Notes: generated by a model from the letters alone, not told the origin. A stretch of 42,163 nt of DNA from Firmicutes bacterium CAG:534 (GCA_000436115.1 FR894514.1:1-42163), one strand, 5' to 3'; shown: positions 7,716-15,458, counted from the first letter of the stretch. Program-made: numbers and translations.

Positions 7716-7996
7716 ATAGTTTTGTAGAAAAATCAAAAGAAATCTTACAGGATAACCTGGTGATTGCAAAACAACTGGCCCGGATGCAAAATGTTCCCCA
7801 CATGTCTGCGCAGGCAGTAAGAGGCGCGGTAGGGCATAACGGGATCTCCATTATCATTCCCTGCCATCGTGTAGTGGGAACAAATGGCAGCCTGACGGGA
7901 TATGCGGGAGGAATTGATAAGAAAGTGGCGCTGCTTGAGATGGAGCATGCAGATATGAGCCGCTTCTTTGTTCCAAGGAAGGGAACTGCTCTTTAA
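7700..7996 (+). pseudogene. methylated-DNA-cysteine methyltransferase, C-terminal remnant
   Basis: Residues from about 24 onward (IAKQLARMQNVPHMSAQAV, then IIIPCHRVVGTNGSLTGYAGG) are the DNA-binding and active-site half of an Ogt/AdaB-type O6-alkylguanine-DNA alkyltransferase, including the catalytic PCHR Cys. The N-terminal domain and the usual PYGE.TYGDIA start of this half are missing or scrambled near 7750-7765. The first 20 residues overlap the end of the peptidase E frame and look non-native. The Arg in QAVRGAVGHN replaces the usual Gly. With only 98 residues it is unlikely to act as a normal repair enzyme. Confidence 0.65.
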
Positions 7997-8027
7997 CCGA
8001 TAAAATACAGAAACGAGGCGTCTTACA

Positions 8028-8789
8028 GTGAAGCATGAGGATACAGTGAAGCAGTCATTTAAAATACAGGCAAAGAAATTTGCGGCCTATCATATGTCAA
8101 AAGCGGAGTATACCGATTATCTGATACAGAAGATCGGGGCCGGGGGAAAGGAACATGCACTGGAAGTGGCCGCAGGAACCTGCATTTGCGGCAGAGCCCT
8201 GGCGCCTTTTGTAGAGGACATTACCTGCCTGGATCTGACGGAGGAAATGCTGGAGCAGGGCAAAAGGCTTGCAGAGGAAAGCGGTCTGAAAAATATTTAT
8301 TTTAGGACAGGCAATGCAGAGAAGCTGCCTTATGAAGAGGAAACCTTTGACCTGGTAATAACAAGACTTTCCTTTCATCATTTTATAAATCCTGTAATCC
8401 CTTTTCGGGAAATGCAGAGAGTTCTGAAAAAAGGGGGAAAGCTGGTGGTCTGGGATATGGAGGCCACAGAAGAGCCCTTAAGAAAGATCGATGATAAGAT
8501 TGAAAAATTGCGTGATCCGTCACACACCAGGATTCTCAGCCGGGAAGAATTTGAGGAAATGTTTGAAAAGGACTTTTGGCTGCAATGCGAGGAGACAACC
8601 TTAGTTCCGGTAAAGCTTAAAAGCTGGATGGAACTGACAGACACTCCGGAGGAGCTTCAAAATGAAATTGTGGATCTTATGAAAAATGATCTGGCAGGGG
8701 GAGAAAAAACAGGATTTTCACCTTATATGAAGGGGACGGAGATCATGTTTGACCATAGGTGGCTATTGCTTATCGGCATCAAAGAATAA
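8028..8789 (+). CDS. class I SAM-dependent methyltransferase (UbiE-like)
   Basis: A 253-residue cytoplasmic methyltransferase. The SAM site is visible: motif I ALEVAAGTCICGRALAPFV (an unusual AAGTC in place of GxGxG), acidic motif II DLTEEMLEQG, motif III GNAEKLPYEEETFDLVITRLSFHHF and VLKKGGKLVVWD. This arrangement fits the UbiE/Coq5 and small-molecule methyltransferase group. The substrate is unknown. The start is GTG 8028 with a weak ACGAGG upstream, 31 bases after the ogt remnant. It precedes a membrane protein at 8809 in the same direction, possibly an operon. Confidence 0.82.
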   Translation: MKHEDTVKQSFKIQAKKFAAYHMSKAEYTDYLIQKIGAGGKEHALEVAAGTCICGRALAPFVEDITCLDLTEEMLEQGKRLAEESGLKNIYFRTGNAEKLPYEEETFDLVITRLSFHHFINPVIPFREMQRVLKKGGKLVVWDMEATEEPLRKIDDKIEKLRDPSHTRILSREEFEEMFEKDFWLQCEETTLVPVKLKSWMELTDTPEELQNEIVDLMKNDLAGGEKTGFSPYMKGTEIMFDHRWLLLIGIKE

Positions 8790-8808
8790 AAAAATGTGGA
8801 GGGATCTG

Positions 8809-9459
8809 ATGAAAAAAGCAACAGGAGTTAGTTACATTTTGCTTGCACTGGGTGCAGCCTTAGGGCTAATGCTGGAGGTGGTTCTTGGTTATGGAATTGA
8901 GCCTGTTTTATACGGGAGCCAGATAAAAGAATGGTCAGAAATGCAGTTTATCATTCACTGGATCATAATTTGTGTGATATGGGGCGTGATATGCTTTTTA
9001 CTTGTTCATTCTGCAAAAAAGAGATACGGGTTTGACCTTTTTGCAAAAGGGGAAAAAGTCAAAGCATGGCAATGGATTTTGATTGCTGCTTTGATCGTCT
9101 TAAGTCTGGCAGTCTCCTATAGGGACTGGAATGGCTCCAAGGTGCTTGCAGAATTTCAAAGACTTGGTATCGTGCGGTTTGCTTTTCAGTATCTTTATTA
9201 TTTCTTTGAAATGGGATTGGTAACTCTGATCCTTGTATTCGGCCAGAAAGCATGTGAAAAGTGGTTTAAGAGAGCGGATATCCCCTATGGCGGAATTGTG
9301 ATAGCGCTCACATGGGGGATTGGGCACTTTTTCACCCAGGATTTTCTGACCGGGATCTTGTGTGTGATTTCCGGATTGGCATATGGAAGCATTTATCTGC
9401 TAGTGAACCGTGACATTTATAAAACGTATCTGATCTTATGGATCATGTTTGTGTTATAA
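8809..9459 (+). CDS. CPBP-like integral membrane protein
   Basis: A 216-residue protein with about six hydrophobic helices. The C-terminal part (TWGIGHFFTQDFLTGILCVI) resembles the His-containing helices of CPBP (CAAX protease/bacteriocin-processing) membrane proteins. The canonical EExxxR motif is not evident, so proteolytic activity is doubtful. GGAGGG about seven bases upstream selects ATG 8809 over an in-frame ATG at 8794. It begins 19 bases after the methyltransferase stop, suggesting co-transcription. The function is unassigned. Confidence 0.6.
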   Translation: MKKATGVSYILLALGAALGLMLEVVLGYGIEPVLYGSQIKEWSEMQFIIHWIIICVIWGVICFLLVHSAKKRYGFDLFAKGEKVKAWQWILIAALIVLSLAVSYRDWNGSKVLAEFQRLGIVRFAFQYLYYFFEMGLVTLILVFGQKACEKWFKRADIPYGGIVIALTWGIGHFFTQDFLTGILCVISGLAYGSIYLLVNRDIYKTYLILWIMFVL

Positions 9460-9577
9460 CCTGGGGATGATCAGAAGTTTTTTTTGATTTCAAAAAGGAT
9501 GTCACAAAAGGCGGTTTATATGGTATCATAGATACGAAAATAACTCCTCACACAGGAGCTATATTTTTGAGGGATAA

Positions 9578-9658
9578 AAGCCGTACGCAGATGAAGCATA
9601 TTTTTATGGATATTTCTACTTTGCCGAGGCGGTAGGGGCAGTTATAGAAGAATGCTAA
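9578..9658 (+). pseudogene. short C-terminal coding remnant, unrecognised
   Basis: Between 9460 and 9697 there is no normal gene. One frame from 9578 to TAA 9656-9658 reads PYADEAYFYGYFYFAEAVGA and then VIEEC, which has protein-like composition and helix periodicity. It lacks a start and ribosome binding site and is probably the tail of a deleted gene. A small inverted repeat (CTCCT/AGGAG, 9545-9558) lies upstream. I do not recognise the family. Confidence 0.3.
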
Positions 9659-9697
9659 GAATGCCCTGTTGACAGAAAAAAGAAAAGAGGAAACGTT

Positions 9698-10636
9698 ATG
9701 TTACAGGCAATTATTTTATTTGCAGTAGGACTGGTGCTGATCTGTCTTGGAGGGGACAGGCTGGTGGATGCGGCCGTTGCGATTGCAAAGAAGCTGGGAA
9801 TTCCCCAGATTGTGGTAGGAGCAACCATTGTAAGCCTTGGGACAACCCTTCCGGAGATCCTGGTATCTACAACAGCAGCCTTTGACGGATCTGCAGCTAT
9901 TGCGGCAGGAAATGCATTTGGCTCTGTGATCTGTAACACTGCACTGATCGCAGGACTGACTCAGACTATCAGACCGGCTAAAAAGGTGGAATATGCTTCC
10001 CTGTCCTGGAGAAGCCTGTTCTTCTTTGCTACCATCATCGGTATGGAGATCATTGGTTATGTGACCGGTAATTACGGACATATCACCGGTATAGTGCTGC
10101 TTCTTCTGTTTGTGGTTTATGCTTACTTAAATGTGATCAGATCCTCCTCGGAGGGCGGTTCAAAAGAGGAAGAAGAAAAGGCGGGTGAGATCTCTATTCC
10201 CAAGGAACTGTTAAAACTTGCCGTGTGTGCTGTGTGCCTGTTTATAGGAGCTAACCTGCTTGTAAATAATGGGATTATTCTGGCAGAAGCCATTGGCGTG
10301 CCGGAGCGTGTAATTGCCGTGACCTTTATTGCACTTGGCACTTCCCTGCCGGAGCTGATGACCTCCGTTATGTCTCTGATCAAGGGATACGGAAACGTAG
10401 GTCTTGGCAATGTGCTGGGGGCAAATATCTTAAACCTTCTTCTGGTGATCGGCATTCCATCAGCGATCCAGGGAATTCCGGTGGAACGTTCTACGGTACT
10501 GGTGGACATTCCCCTTGCCATCCTGGTAATGGTGGTTTTGTTCGTGCCTATTCTGATCAGAAAAAAATCATCCAGAGTGCAGGGAGTTTTGTTGCTTGCC
10601 ATTTATGGAATTTATTGCGTGGCTTCCTTCGTGTAA
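9698..10636 (+). CDS. calcium/sodium antiporter (CaCA family, YrbG-like)
   Basis: A 312-residue, ten-helix exchanger with two inverted repeats. The alpha-1 repeat is near residues 42-75 (IVVGATIVSLGTTLPEILVS and then GNAFGSVICN). The alpha-2 repeat is near 195-245 (IAVTFIALGTSLPELMTS and GNVLGANILN). These GTxLPE and GNxxGSxxxN patterns define Ca2+/cation exchangers. The protein probably extrudes Ca2+ in exchange for Na+ or H+ across the cell membrane. The length equals the usual bacterial size. AAGAGG precedes the ATG. A charged cytoplasmic loop (SSSEGGSKEEEEK) separates the halves. It stands alone between remnants. Confidence 0.92.
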   Translation: MLQAIILFAVGLVLICLGGDRLVDAAVAIAKKLGIPQIVVGATIVSLGTTLPEILVSTTAAFDGSAAIAAGNAFGSVICNTALIAGLTQTIRPAKKVEYASLSWRSLFFFATIIGMEIIGYVTGNYGHITGIVLLLLFVVYAYLNVIRSSSEGGSKEEEEKAGEISIPKELLKLAVCAVCLFIGANLLVNNGIILAEAIGVPERVIAVTFIALGTSLPELMTSVMSLIKGYGNVGLGNVLGANILNLLLVIGIPSAIQGIPVERSTVLVDIPLAILVMVVLFVPILIRKKSSRVQGVLLLAIYGIYCVASFV

Positions 10637-10864
10637 GGGAGAAAGAAATGCCATCCTCCCAGGATCAAATATGCCAGGCATTATCAGGCGGAGGGCATGC
10701 TTCCGGGGATCTGCCAGGTAGATTATATGATCTCTCATTATATGAACGTTGGATTTGAGCGGACGAAGACTTTGGGCGCAGAAGGCTGCTGCTGTGATGG
10801 AAAATATGCCATGTGCGGAAGCTGTAAGTGGGATCCAAAGGTGCGCCTGCAGGAACGCAGATAA
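10637..10864 (+). pseudogene. C-terminal remnant resembling L-2-amino-thiazoline-4-carboxylate hydrolase family
   Basis: An open frame begins right after the antiporter stop and runs to TAA 10862-10864 with no start codon. It encodes IKYARHYQAEGMLPGICQVD, then VGFERTKTLGAEGCCCDGKY and CGSCKWDP. The late pattern D.....G....R..TL...G..CD matches the C-terminal end of this hydrolase family as I remember it. The N-terminal two thirds are gone. The family assignment is tentative; the coding character is clear. Confidence 0.45.
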
Positions 10865-10926
10865 ATTTAGAGTTGAAAAAGGGAGCGGCCTGTTGTAGGA
10901 TAGCCTTGAAAAGGGAGAGGATCGTT

Positions 10927-11619
10927 ATGGCAGAGAAAAAAGGACTGGCAGCACGTCTGCTGTCCAGGCATCAGATGTCGGAGGCCTTCAGCAACAGCCT
11001 GTTTCTGGCGCTGTCAGGAGGTTTCCAGGACGCTTATACTTATAATTGCAGAGACAAAGTGTTTTCCAATGCGCAGACCGGAAATGTGGTGCTGATGAGT
11101 CAGCATTTCATGGAAGGCAGATGGCAGGAGGGACTTCGATATTTCTTTCCCATTCTGGCCTTTGCCTTTGGGGTGCTGATCGCAGAAAATATACAGGAAC
11201 GGTTTCGTTATGCAAAGAAGATCCACTGGAGACAGGGGATCTTACTGTTGGAGATCGGTATTCTTTTTGCGGTAGGGTTTCTGCCAAAGGAATGTAACCT
11301 GGCAGCTACGATACTGGTGTCCTTCGCCTGTGCCATGCAGGTTCAGACCTTTCGGAAGGTAGGCGGCTATTCCTATGCAAGCACCATGTGCATTGGCAAT
11401 CTGCGGAGCGGTACGGCAGCCCTTTCCATGTATTTCAGGGAACATAAATGGGAACAGCTCCGGCAGGCCGGGTATTATTTTGGAGTGATCGTAGTGTTTG
11501 CCTTAGGCGCAGGACTTGGCGGGATCCTTTCCATACATTATGGCATGCGCGTGATCTGGATTTCCTGTCTGCTTCTTTTTGTGAGCTTTCTCCTTATGTC
11601 ACTGGAAAAGCTCAGATAA
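10927..11619 (+). CDS. YoaK family (DUF1275) membrane protein
   Basis: A 230-residue membrane protein with about six helices. The first helix carries the DUF1275 hallmark LALSGGFQDAYTYN followed by VFSNAQTGNVVLMSQ, and the middle has AMQVQTFRKVGGYSYASTMC with IGNLRSG. Function of the family is unknown; suggested roles are in transport. ATG 10927 is chosen because GGGAGAGG (10913-10920) lies six bases upstream; the frame stays open further upstream, into the hydrolase remnant. The gene converges with the alarmone synthetase at 11625, only six bases apart, with no obvious terminator between. Confidence 0.85.
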   Translation: MAEKKGLAARLLSRHQMSEAFSNSLFLALSGGFQDAYTYNCRDKVFSNAQTGNVVLMSQHFMEGRWQEGLRYFFPILAFAFGVLIAENIQERFRYAKKIHWRQGILLLEIGILFAVGFLPKECNLAATILVSFACAMQVQTFRKVGGYSYASTMCIGNLRSGTAALSMYFREHKWEQLRQAGYYFGVIVVFALGAGLGGILSIHYGMRVIWISCLLLFVSFLLMSLEKLR

Positions 11620-11624
11620 GAGGC

Positions 11625-12326
11625 TTAGGAGTGTTCCTCCTCCATGTGGTCTTCAATGGTATCCTTGATCTTTCCCATCCGCCTGTCCAGGCTGGCACTG
11701 GCCTCGGCACAGTCCTTCAGCTCGGCGGAAAGCATCTGGGAAAGCTCCTCGCAGAGGTTCTTTTTGTAACGCATCCGGTGCTCCAGGCTGGCCCAGAAGT
11801 CCATGGCAATGGTGCGGAGCTGTACCTCCACCTTCATGAGTCTTTTTTCATCCTGAAGGAAAATGGGGATCTCGATGATCAGATGGAGACTGCGGTAGCC
11901 GTTGGGTTTGGGATTTTGGATATAATCCTTTTTTTCGATCAGGGTCACATCATCCTGCTTTAAAAAGCAGTCTGCCAGCAGGTAAATATCGTTGAGAAAG
12001 GGGCAGATGATCCTTATGCCGGCTACATCTGTCAGATATTTTTCAACGGATTCCACCTCAAGGGGGAGGTTTTTGCGGCGGAGCTTTTCGATAATGCTTT
12101 CAATGGATTTTACACGGGTCTTGATGGTCTCAATGGGATTGTGCTCCTGCTCCAAGGAGAACTGCTGGTTTAACACCTTGAATTTGGTTTCCACCTCTAA
12201 AAGAGCGCAGCTGTAATAGGTCATCAGTTTTTTGGAATTGGCAAAGGTCTCCCGGAAGGCATCAATGGAATTTAATGGAAATTCCGGTATTTCATCTAAG
12301 TTCATCAGTAATTTATTTCCGTCCAT
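11625..12326 (-). CDS. small alarmone synthetase (GTP pyrophosphokinase, RelQ-like)
   Basis: A 233-residue single-domain RelA/SpoT synthetase that makes (p)ppGpp from ATP and GTP or GDP. Visible motifs are ETKFKVLN, TRVKSIESIIEKL (ATP-binding basic region), the DVAGIRIICPF strand, IQNPKPNGYRSLHL (G-loop and YRSLH) and the catalytic-region VEVQLRTIAMDFWASLEH. There is no HD hydrolase, TGS or ACT domain, so it is a stand-alone small synthetase. The frame extends to ATG 12371, but a TATAAT box overlaps that codon (12370-12375), so I prefer ATG 12326 with AAGTGAG upstream. The C-terminal coiled part is typical for tetramerising members. Confidence 0.85.
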   Translation of the reverse strand: MDGNKLLMNLDEIPEFPLNSIDAFRETFANSKKLMTYYSCALLEVETKFKVLNQQFSLEQEHNPIETIKTRVKSIESIIEKLRRKNLPLEVESVEKYLTDVAGIRIICPFLNDIYLLADCFLKQDDVTLIEKKDYIQNPKPNGYRSLHLIIEIPIFLQDEKRLMKVEVQLRTIAMDFWASLEHRMRYKKNLCEELSQMLSAELKDCAEASASLDRRMGKIKDTIEDHMEEEHS

Positions 12327-12450
12327 AGGTTTCTCACTTTTCTTTTGAAATTCATTTACAACTATCCCCATTATATTAAAAAAATCCGAGTTTAGGAAGA
12401 TAATTTTACAACTATTAGAGCGGTTTATTATAGTCCTGAAAAGAGGATTA

Positions 12451-12459
12451 TGCTATAAC
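12451..12459 (+). promoter_or_regulatory. extended -10 promoter of the second MATE gene
   Basis: TGCTATAAC (TG at 12451, -10 at 12454-12459) is an extended -10 element without a good -35. It lies 86 bases before the MATE start and is divergent from the alarmone synthetase. Confidence 0.45.
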
Positions 12460-12545
12460 GGGCATAGAAGAAGTTATTAGTGTGGGAACGCTGCACAGAA
12501 AGGACATCTTTCCAAAAGAGGCGTTCCGGAACGGGGAGTTTGGAA

Positions 12546-13883
12546 ATGAAATCTTATGTAAAAGACATGACAGTGGGAAAACCGACAGGGCTTTTGCTTT
12601 CCTTTATGCTGCCGATGGTCATTGGGAATGTGTTCCAGCAGCTTTACAGCATGGCGGATTCCATGATCGTAGGACAGTTCGTAGGTGCAGACGCTCTGGC
12701 CGCAGTGGGGGCAACCGGTTCTGTGAATTTTTTGTTCTTTTCCCTTTGCAGCGGTATGGCAAACGGTACCGGAATTGTCATTTCCCAGCATTTTGGGGCA
12801 GGGAACAGTGACTATGTGAAAAAGGCCATTGCCAATGCGGCTTATATCATGCTGGTGGCAGGACTTGCGATGGGAGGCCTTGGGGTACTCCTTGCAAAGC
12901 CTATTCTCATCTTTTTAAATACGCCGGACAATATTCTGGCAGACGCTACGCTCTATATGAGGATCGTCTGTGCAGGGGTGCTGGCAACGGCTGCTTATAA
13001 CTGTATTTCAGCGATCTTGAGGGCAGTGGGGGATTCCAAGACTCCTCTTTATTTCCTGATCATGTCCAGTATTCTGAACGTAGGGCTGGATATCTGGTTT
13101 GTGCGCGGCCTTGGCATGGGAGTGGCAGGCGCTGCTATTGCAACGATCATTGCCCAGTTCCTATCCGGAGTGGGAAGCCTGATGTTTGCCTTTGCAAAGA
13201 ACCCCTTCTTTAAGATAGAAAGGCAGCAGTGGAAGATGGATATGGAGATCATCTGGCAATGTACCAGAATGGGAGTGCCTCTTGCTTTTCAGACTTCCCT
13301 GATCGCCGTTTCCTGCGTGGCGCTGCAAAGCGTTGTAAATACCTTCGGTTCTGTGGTAGTAGCTGCATTTACGGCAACCAGCCGTTTTGAGCAGGTGGTT
13401 CAGCAGCCTTATAATTCCCTGGGCATGGCGGTTTCCACCTATACAGGCCAGAACATTGGGGCCGGCAAGATCGACAGGGTACGCCAGGGCTACCGCAAGG
13501 GCCTTCTGATCATGGCAGTATTTGCAATGATCATGATCCCAGCGGCACAGTTCGGCGGGGATTTTATTATGAGATTATTTGTACAGGATGCAGAGGTCAT
13601 TGCGTTTGGCTCTCATGCACTGAAGATCACAAGCTGGTTTTATCTGTTCCTTGGTTCCATTTATGTGACCAGAGGCCTTTTAAACGGAGCAGGGGATGCG
13701 GCCTTTGCTTTTGCGAACGGCCTGGTGGAAATGCTGGGGCGCATCTGCCTGGCGAAGCCCTTAACCCTGATCCCTTCCGTAGGGGTGTGGGGCGTATGGC
13801 TTGCAACGGCTCTGACCTGGATGCTTGCAGGGCTGTTTAATATGTCCCGTTACTTCCAGGGAAAATGGAAAAGAAACATATAA
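12546..13883 (+). CDS. MATE family efflux transporter
   Basis: A 445-residue, 12-helix MATE exporter. Family features are GNVFQQLYSMADSMIVGQFV followed by GADALAAVGATGSV at the N-terminus, and the equivalent second-half region near 250 (GVPLAFQTSLIAVSCVALQ) with AFTATSRFEQVVQQPYNSLG. Substrate unknown. ATG 12546 is chosen for the ACGGGGAG nine bases upstream; the frame stays open upstream without a better site. It is followed at once by a strong terminator, so it forms a single-gene unit. The paralogue is at 3358. Confidence 0.92.
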   Translation: MKSYVKDMTVGKPTGLLLSFMLPMVIGNVFQQLYSMADSMIVGQFVGADALAAVGATGSVNFLFFSLCSGMANGTGIVISQHFGAGNSDYVKKAIANAAYIMLVAGLAMGGLGVLLAKPILIFLNTPDNILADATLYMRIVCAGVLATAAYNCISAILRAVGDSKTPLYFLIMSSILNVGLDIWFVRGLGMGVAGAAIATIIAQFLSGVGSLMFAFAKNPFFKIERQQWKMDMEIIWQCTRMGVPLAFQTSLIAVSCVALQSVVNTFGSVVVAAFTATSRFEQVVQQPYNSLGMAVSTYTGQNIGAGKIDRVRQGYRKGLLIMAVFAMIMIPAAQFGGDFIMRLFVQDAEVIAFGSHALKITSWFYLFLGSIYVTRGLLNGAGDAAFAFANGLVEMLGRICLAKPLTLIPSVGVWGVWLATALTWMLAGLFNMSRYFQGKWKRNI

Positions 13884-13891
13884 AATGCAAA

Positions 13892-13921
13892 GGACGCCTG
13901 AGAAATCAGACGTCCCTTTTT
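13892..13921 (+). terminator. terminator after the second MATE gene
   Basis: GGACGCCTGA (13892-13901) pairs with TCAGACGTCC (13906-13915) across a GAAA tetraloop, with a single mismatch in the stem, followed by CTTTTT. It ends four bases before the stop codon of the small minus-strand gene and probably separates the convergent units. Confidence 0.85.
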
Positions 13922-13924
13922 GGG

Positions 13925-14056
13925 TTAGGATTCCTTTTCTGATTTGGAAAATTTCTGGATCAGGGAGATCACCAGCATGATCAGTAGGATCGAAACAAAG
14001 ATCCCTGCCATGCCCTGGCCCATGATCTTTAAGGCAATAATTACATTTTGACTCAT
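13925..14056 (-). CDS. 43-residue membrane protein, OadG-like
   Basis: A small protein starting MSQNVIIALKIMGQGMAGIF, with one hydrophobic helix (about residues 12-33) and a charged tail KFSKSEKES. The ribosome binding site AAAAGGAGGATGACC is excellent. It starts 31 bases after the OadB-like stop on the same strand. Its size, topology and place resemble the gamma-type subunits that anchor Na+-translocating decarboxylases, but it lacks the long tail of true OadG. It may be a stabilising partner of the OadB-like protein. The existence of the gene is well supported by its start signals; the relation to OadG is inferred. Confidence 0.72.
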   Translation of the reverse strand: MSQNVIIALKIMGQGMAGIFVSILLIMLVISLIQKFSKSEKES

Positions 14057-14087
14057 ATGGTCATCCTCCTTTTAAATGGTAAATAGG

Positions 14088-15224
14088 TTACAGATAGCTG
14101 CTGATCAGATTGATCACAAGTCCTCCGGCAATAACAGAGGCGATCTGACCGGAAACGTTAGCACCCGCAGCCTGCATGATCAGAACATTACTGGGATCCT
14201 CGGAAAGGGCCAGCTTCTGAACCACTCTGGAGGACATGGGGAAGGCGGAGATCCCGGCAGCGCCGATCATGGGATTGACCTTCTTTTTCAAAAACAGGTT
14301 AATAAGCTTAGCAAAGACAACGCCTCCAATGGTGTCAAAGACAAAGGCAAACAGTCCAATGACCATGATCAGAAGGGTGTCTAAGGTAACAAAGGCCTCG
14401 GCCTGCATGCTGAAGGAAATGGTAATTCCCAGAAGCAGTGTGATCAGATTGGCAAGAGCATTCTGGGCAGTTTCGGACAGTGTGCCTAAAACCCCGCATT
14501 CCCGAAGCAGATTTCCAAACATCAAAAAGCCGACCAGCGCAACAGAAGTAGGAGCGATCAGCCCTACGATAAAGGTCACCACAATGGGAAAGGCAATCCT
14601 GACGCTGCGTGATACCTGGCCCGGATGATATTCCATATGGATGCAGCGCTCCTTTTTGGTGGTTACCAGGCGGATGGCAAAGGGCTGCACAATGGGAACC
14701 AATGCCATATAAGAGTAAGCGGCAACAGCAATAGGCCCAATGTAGTTGGAATGGAGCATCTGGGATACCAGAATGGAGGTGGGGCCGTCCGCAGCGCCGA
14801 TAATGCCGATGGAAGCAGCATCCTTCAGGTCAAAGCCAAGGATCACGGCAAGGAGCAGAGCGGCAAAAATACCAAACTGTGCCGCAGCGCCGAACAGGAA
14901 CAGAACGGGCCTTGAAAGCAGCGGCCCAAAGTCGATCATGGCGCCGATCCCGATAAAGAGAAGAATGGGCAGCGCTTCAGAGGCTTCGATTCCAATGGAG
15001 AACAGCCATTCAATGATACCGTTTGACTCCCCTACGCCTTCGATCATCTGATTAAGGACGCCGCTTGCAGGCAGGTTTACCAAAATGGCACCAAAGCCCA
15101 TAGGGAGCAGCAGGGACGGTTCATATTCCTTTTTGATTGCAAGATAGATCAGGACAAGACCTACCAGATACATAATCACCTGTTTCCAGGTGATGGCAAG
15201 AATGCCGGAAATTAAGAAATCCAT
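14088..15224 (-). CDS. Na+-translocating decarboxylase beta-subunit-like membrane protein
   Basis: A 378-residue membrane protein of the OadB/GcdB/MmdB family. True members use the Na+ gradient with decarboxylation of a biotin-bound carboxyl group. Family landmarks are the re-entrant IIGAADGPTSILVSQML (with the essential Asp of the GGADGP motif) followed by AAYSYMALVPIVQP, and the late NPMIGAAGISAFPMSSRVV. The usual HAMGPNVAG is changed to AAGANVSGQ. ATG 15224 has AAAGAGGTAA upstream. No alpha (carboxyltransferase) or biotin-carrier gene is in the window, so the protein is an orphan apart from the 43-residue partner. A riboswitch-like leader with a terminator precedes it. It may therefore be a transporter rather than part of a decarboxylase. 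Confidence 0.85.
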   Translation of the reverse strand: MDFLISGILAITWKQVIMYLVGLVLIYLAIKKEYEPSLLLPMGFGAILVNLPASGVLNQMIEGVGESNGIIEWLFSIGIEASEALPILLFIGIGAMIDFGPLLSRPVLFLFGAAAQFGIFAALLLAVILGFDLKDAASIGIIGAADGPTSILVSQMLHSNYIGPIAVAAYSYMALVPIVQPFAIRLVTTKKERCIHMEYHPGQVSRSVRIAFPIVVTFIVGLIAPTSVALVGFLMFGNLLRECGVLGTLSETAQNALANLITLLLGITISFSMQAEAFVTLDTLLIMVIGLFAFVFDTIGGVVFAKLINLFLKKKVNPMIGAAGISAFPMSSRVVQKLALSEDPSNVLIMQAAGANVSGQIASVIAGGLVINLISSYL

Positions 15225-15271
15225 ACAGTTACCTCTTTCCTTTTCGTATTTGCCTGGGAAGTGTGCGGCAT

Positions 15272-15313
15272 AAAAAAAGACCTTTATCACAGCAAAATGC
15301 TGTGATAAAAGTC
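15272..15313 (-). terminator. regulated intrinsic terminator in the oadB-like leader
   Basis: On the minus strand an almost perfect 16-bp stem (15279-15313) with a tiny A/T loop is followed by seven U residues (15272-15278). It stands 48 bases before the oadB-like ATG. Its 5' arm contains 15304-15311, which is also the 3' strand of the aptamer's closing stem, so the terminator and the folded aptamer are mutually exclusive. Confidence 0.85.
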
Positions 15314-15397
15314 TTACCATTTCAATCTTCAGCGGATGGAAACCATCGTGATTGACGCCGAAAATCCATACGGATATGCCGGTTACTCCCTTTTATC
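15304..15397 (-). ncRNA. yybP-ykoY-like (Mn2+) riboswitch aptamer
   Basis: Minus-strand leader RNA of about 94 nt. Closing stem P1 is GATAAAAG (15390-15397) with CTTTTATC (15304-15311), perfectly paired. Directly inside are GGAGTA (15384-15389), a hairpin with CCG/CGG and ATCC/GGAT, the internal-loop sequence GGCGTCA (15353-15359), a GATGG/CCATC hairpin (15335-15347) and GTAAGAC (15311-15317). These elements and their order match the yybP-ykoY manganese riboswitch as I remember it. Ligand binding would stabilise P1 and free the downstream gene from the terminator, an ON switch, as known for this class. Assignment is by eye; a covariance-model search against RF00080 would decide. Confidence 0.65.
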
Positions 15398-15408
15398 AAC
15401 TGCTATTT

Positions 15409-15417
15409 ATTGTAGCA
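15409..15417 (-). promoter_or_regulatory. extended -10 promoter of the riboswitch leader
   Basis: TGCTACAAT on the minus strand (-10 TACAAT at 15409-15414, TG at 15416-15417) places the transcription start near 15402, just before the aptamer's first stem. No well-spaced -35 is seen, as is common with extended -10 promoters. Confidence 0.55.
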
Positions 15418-15458
15418 GAAAAAATCCGGATGGGTGTTAAGATGTTGTTAAGGAACCA

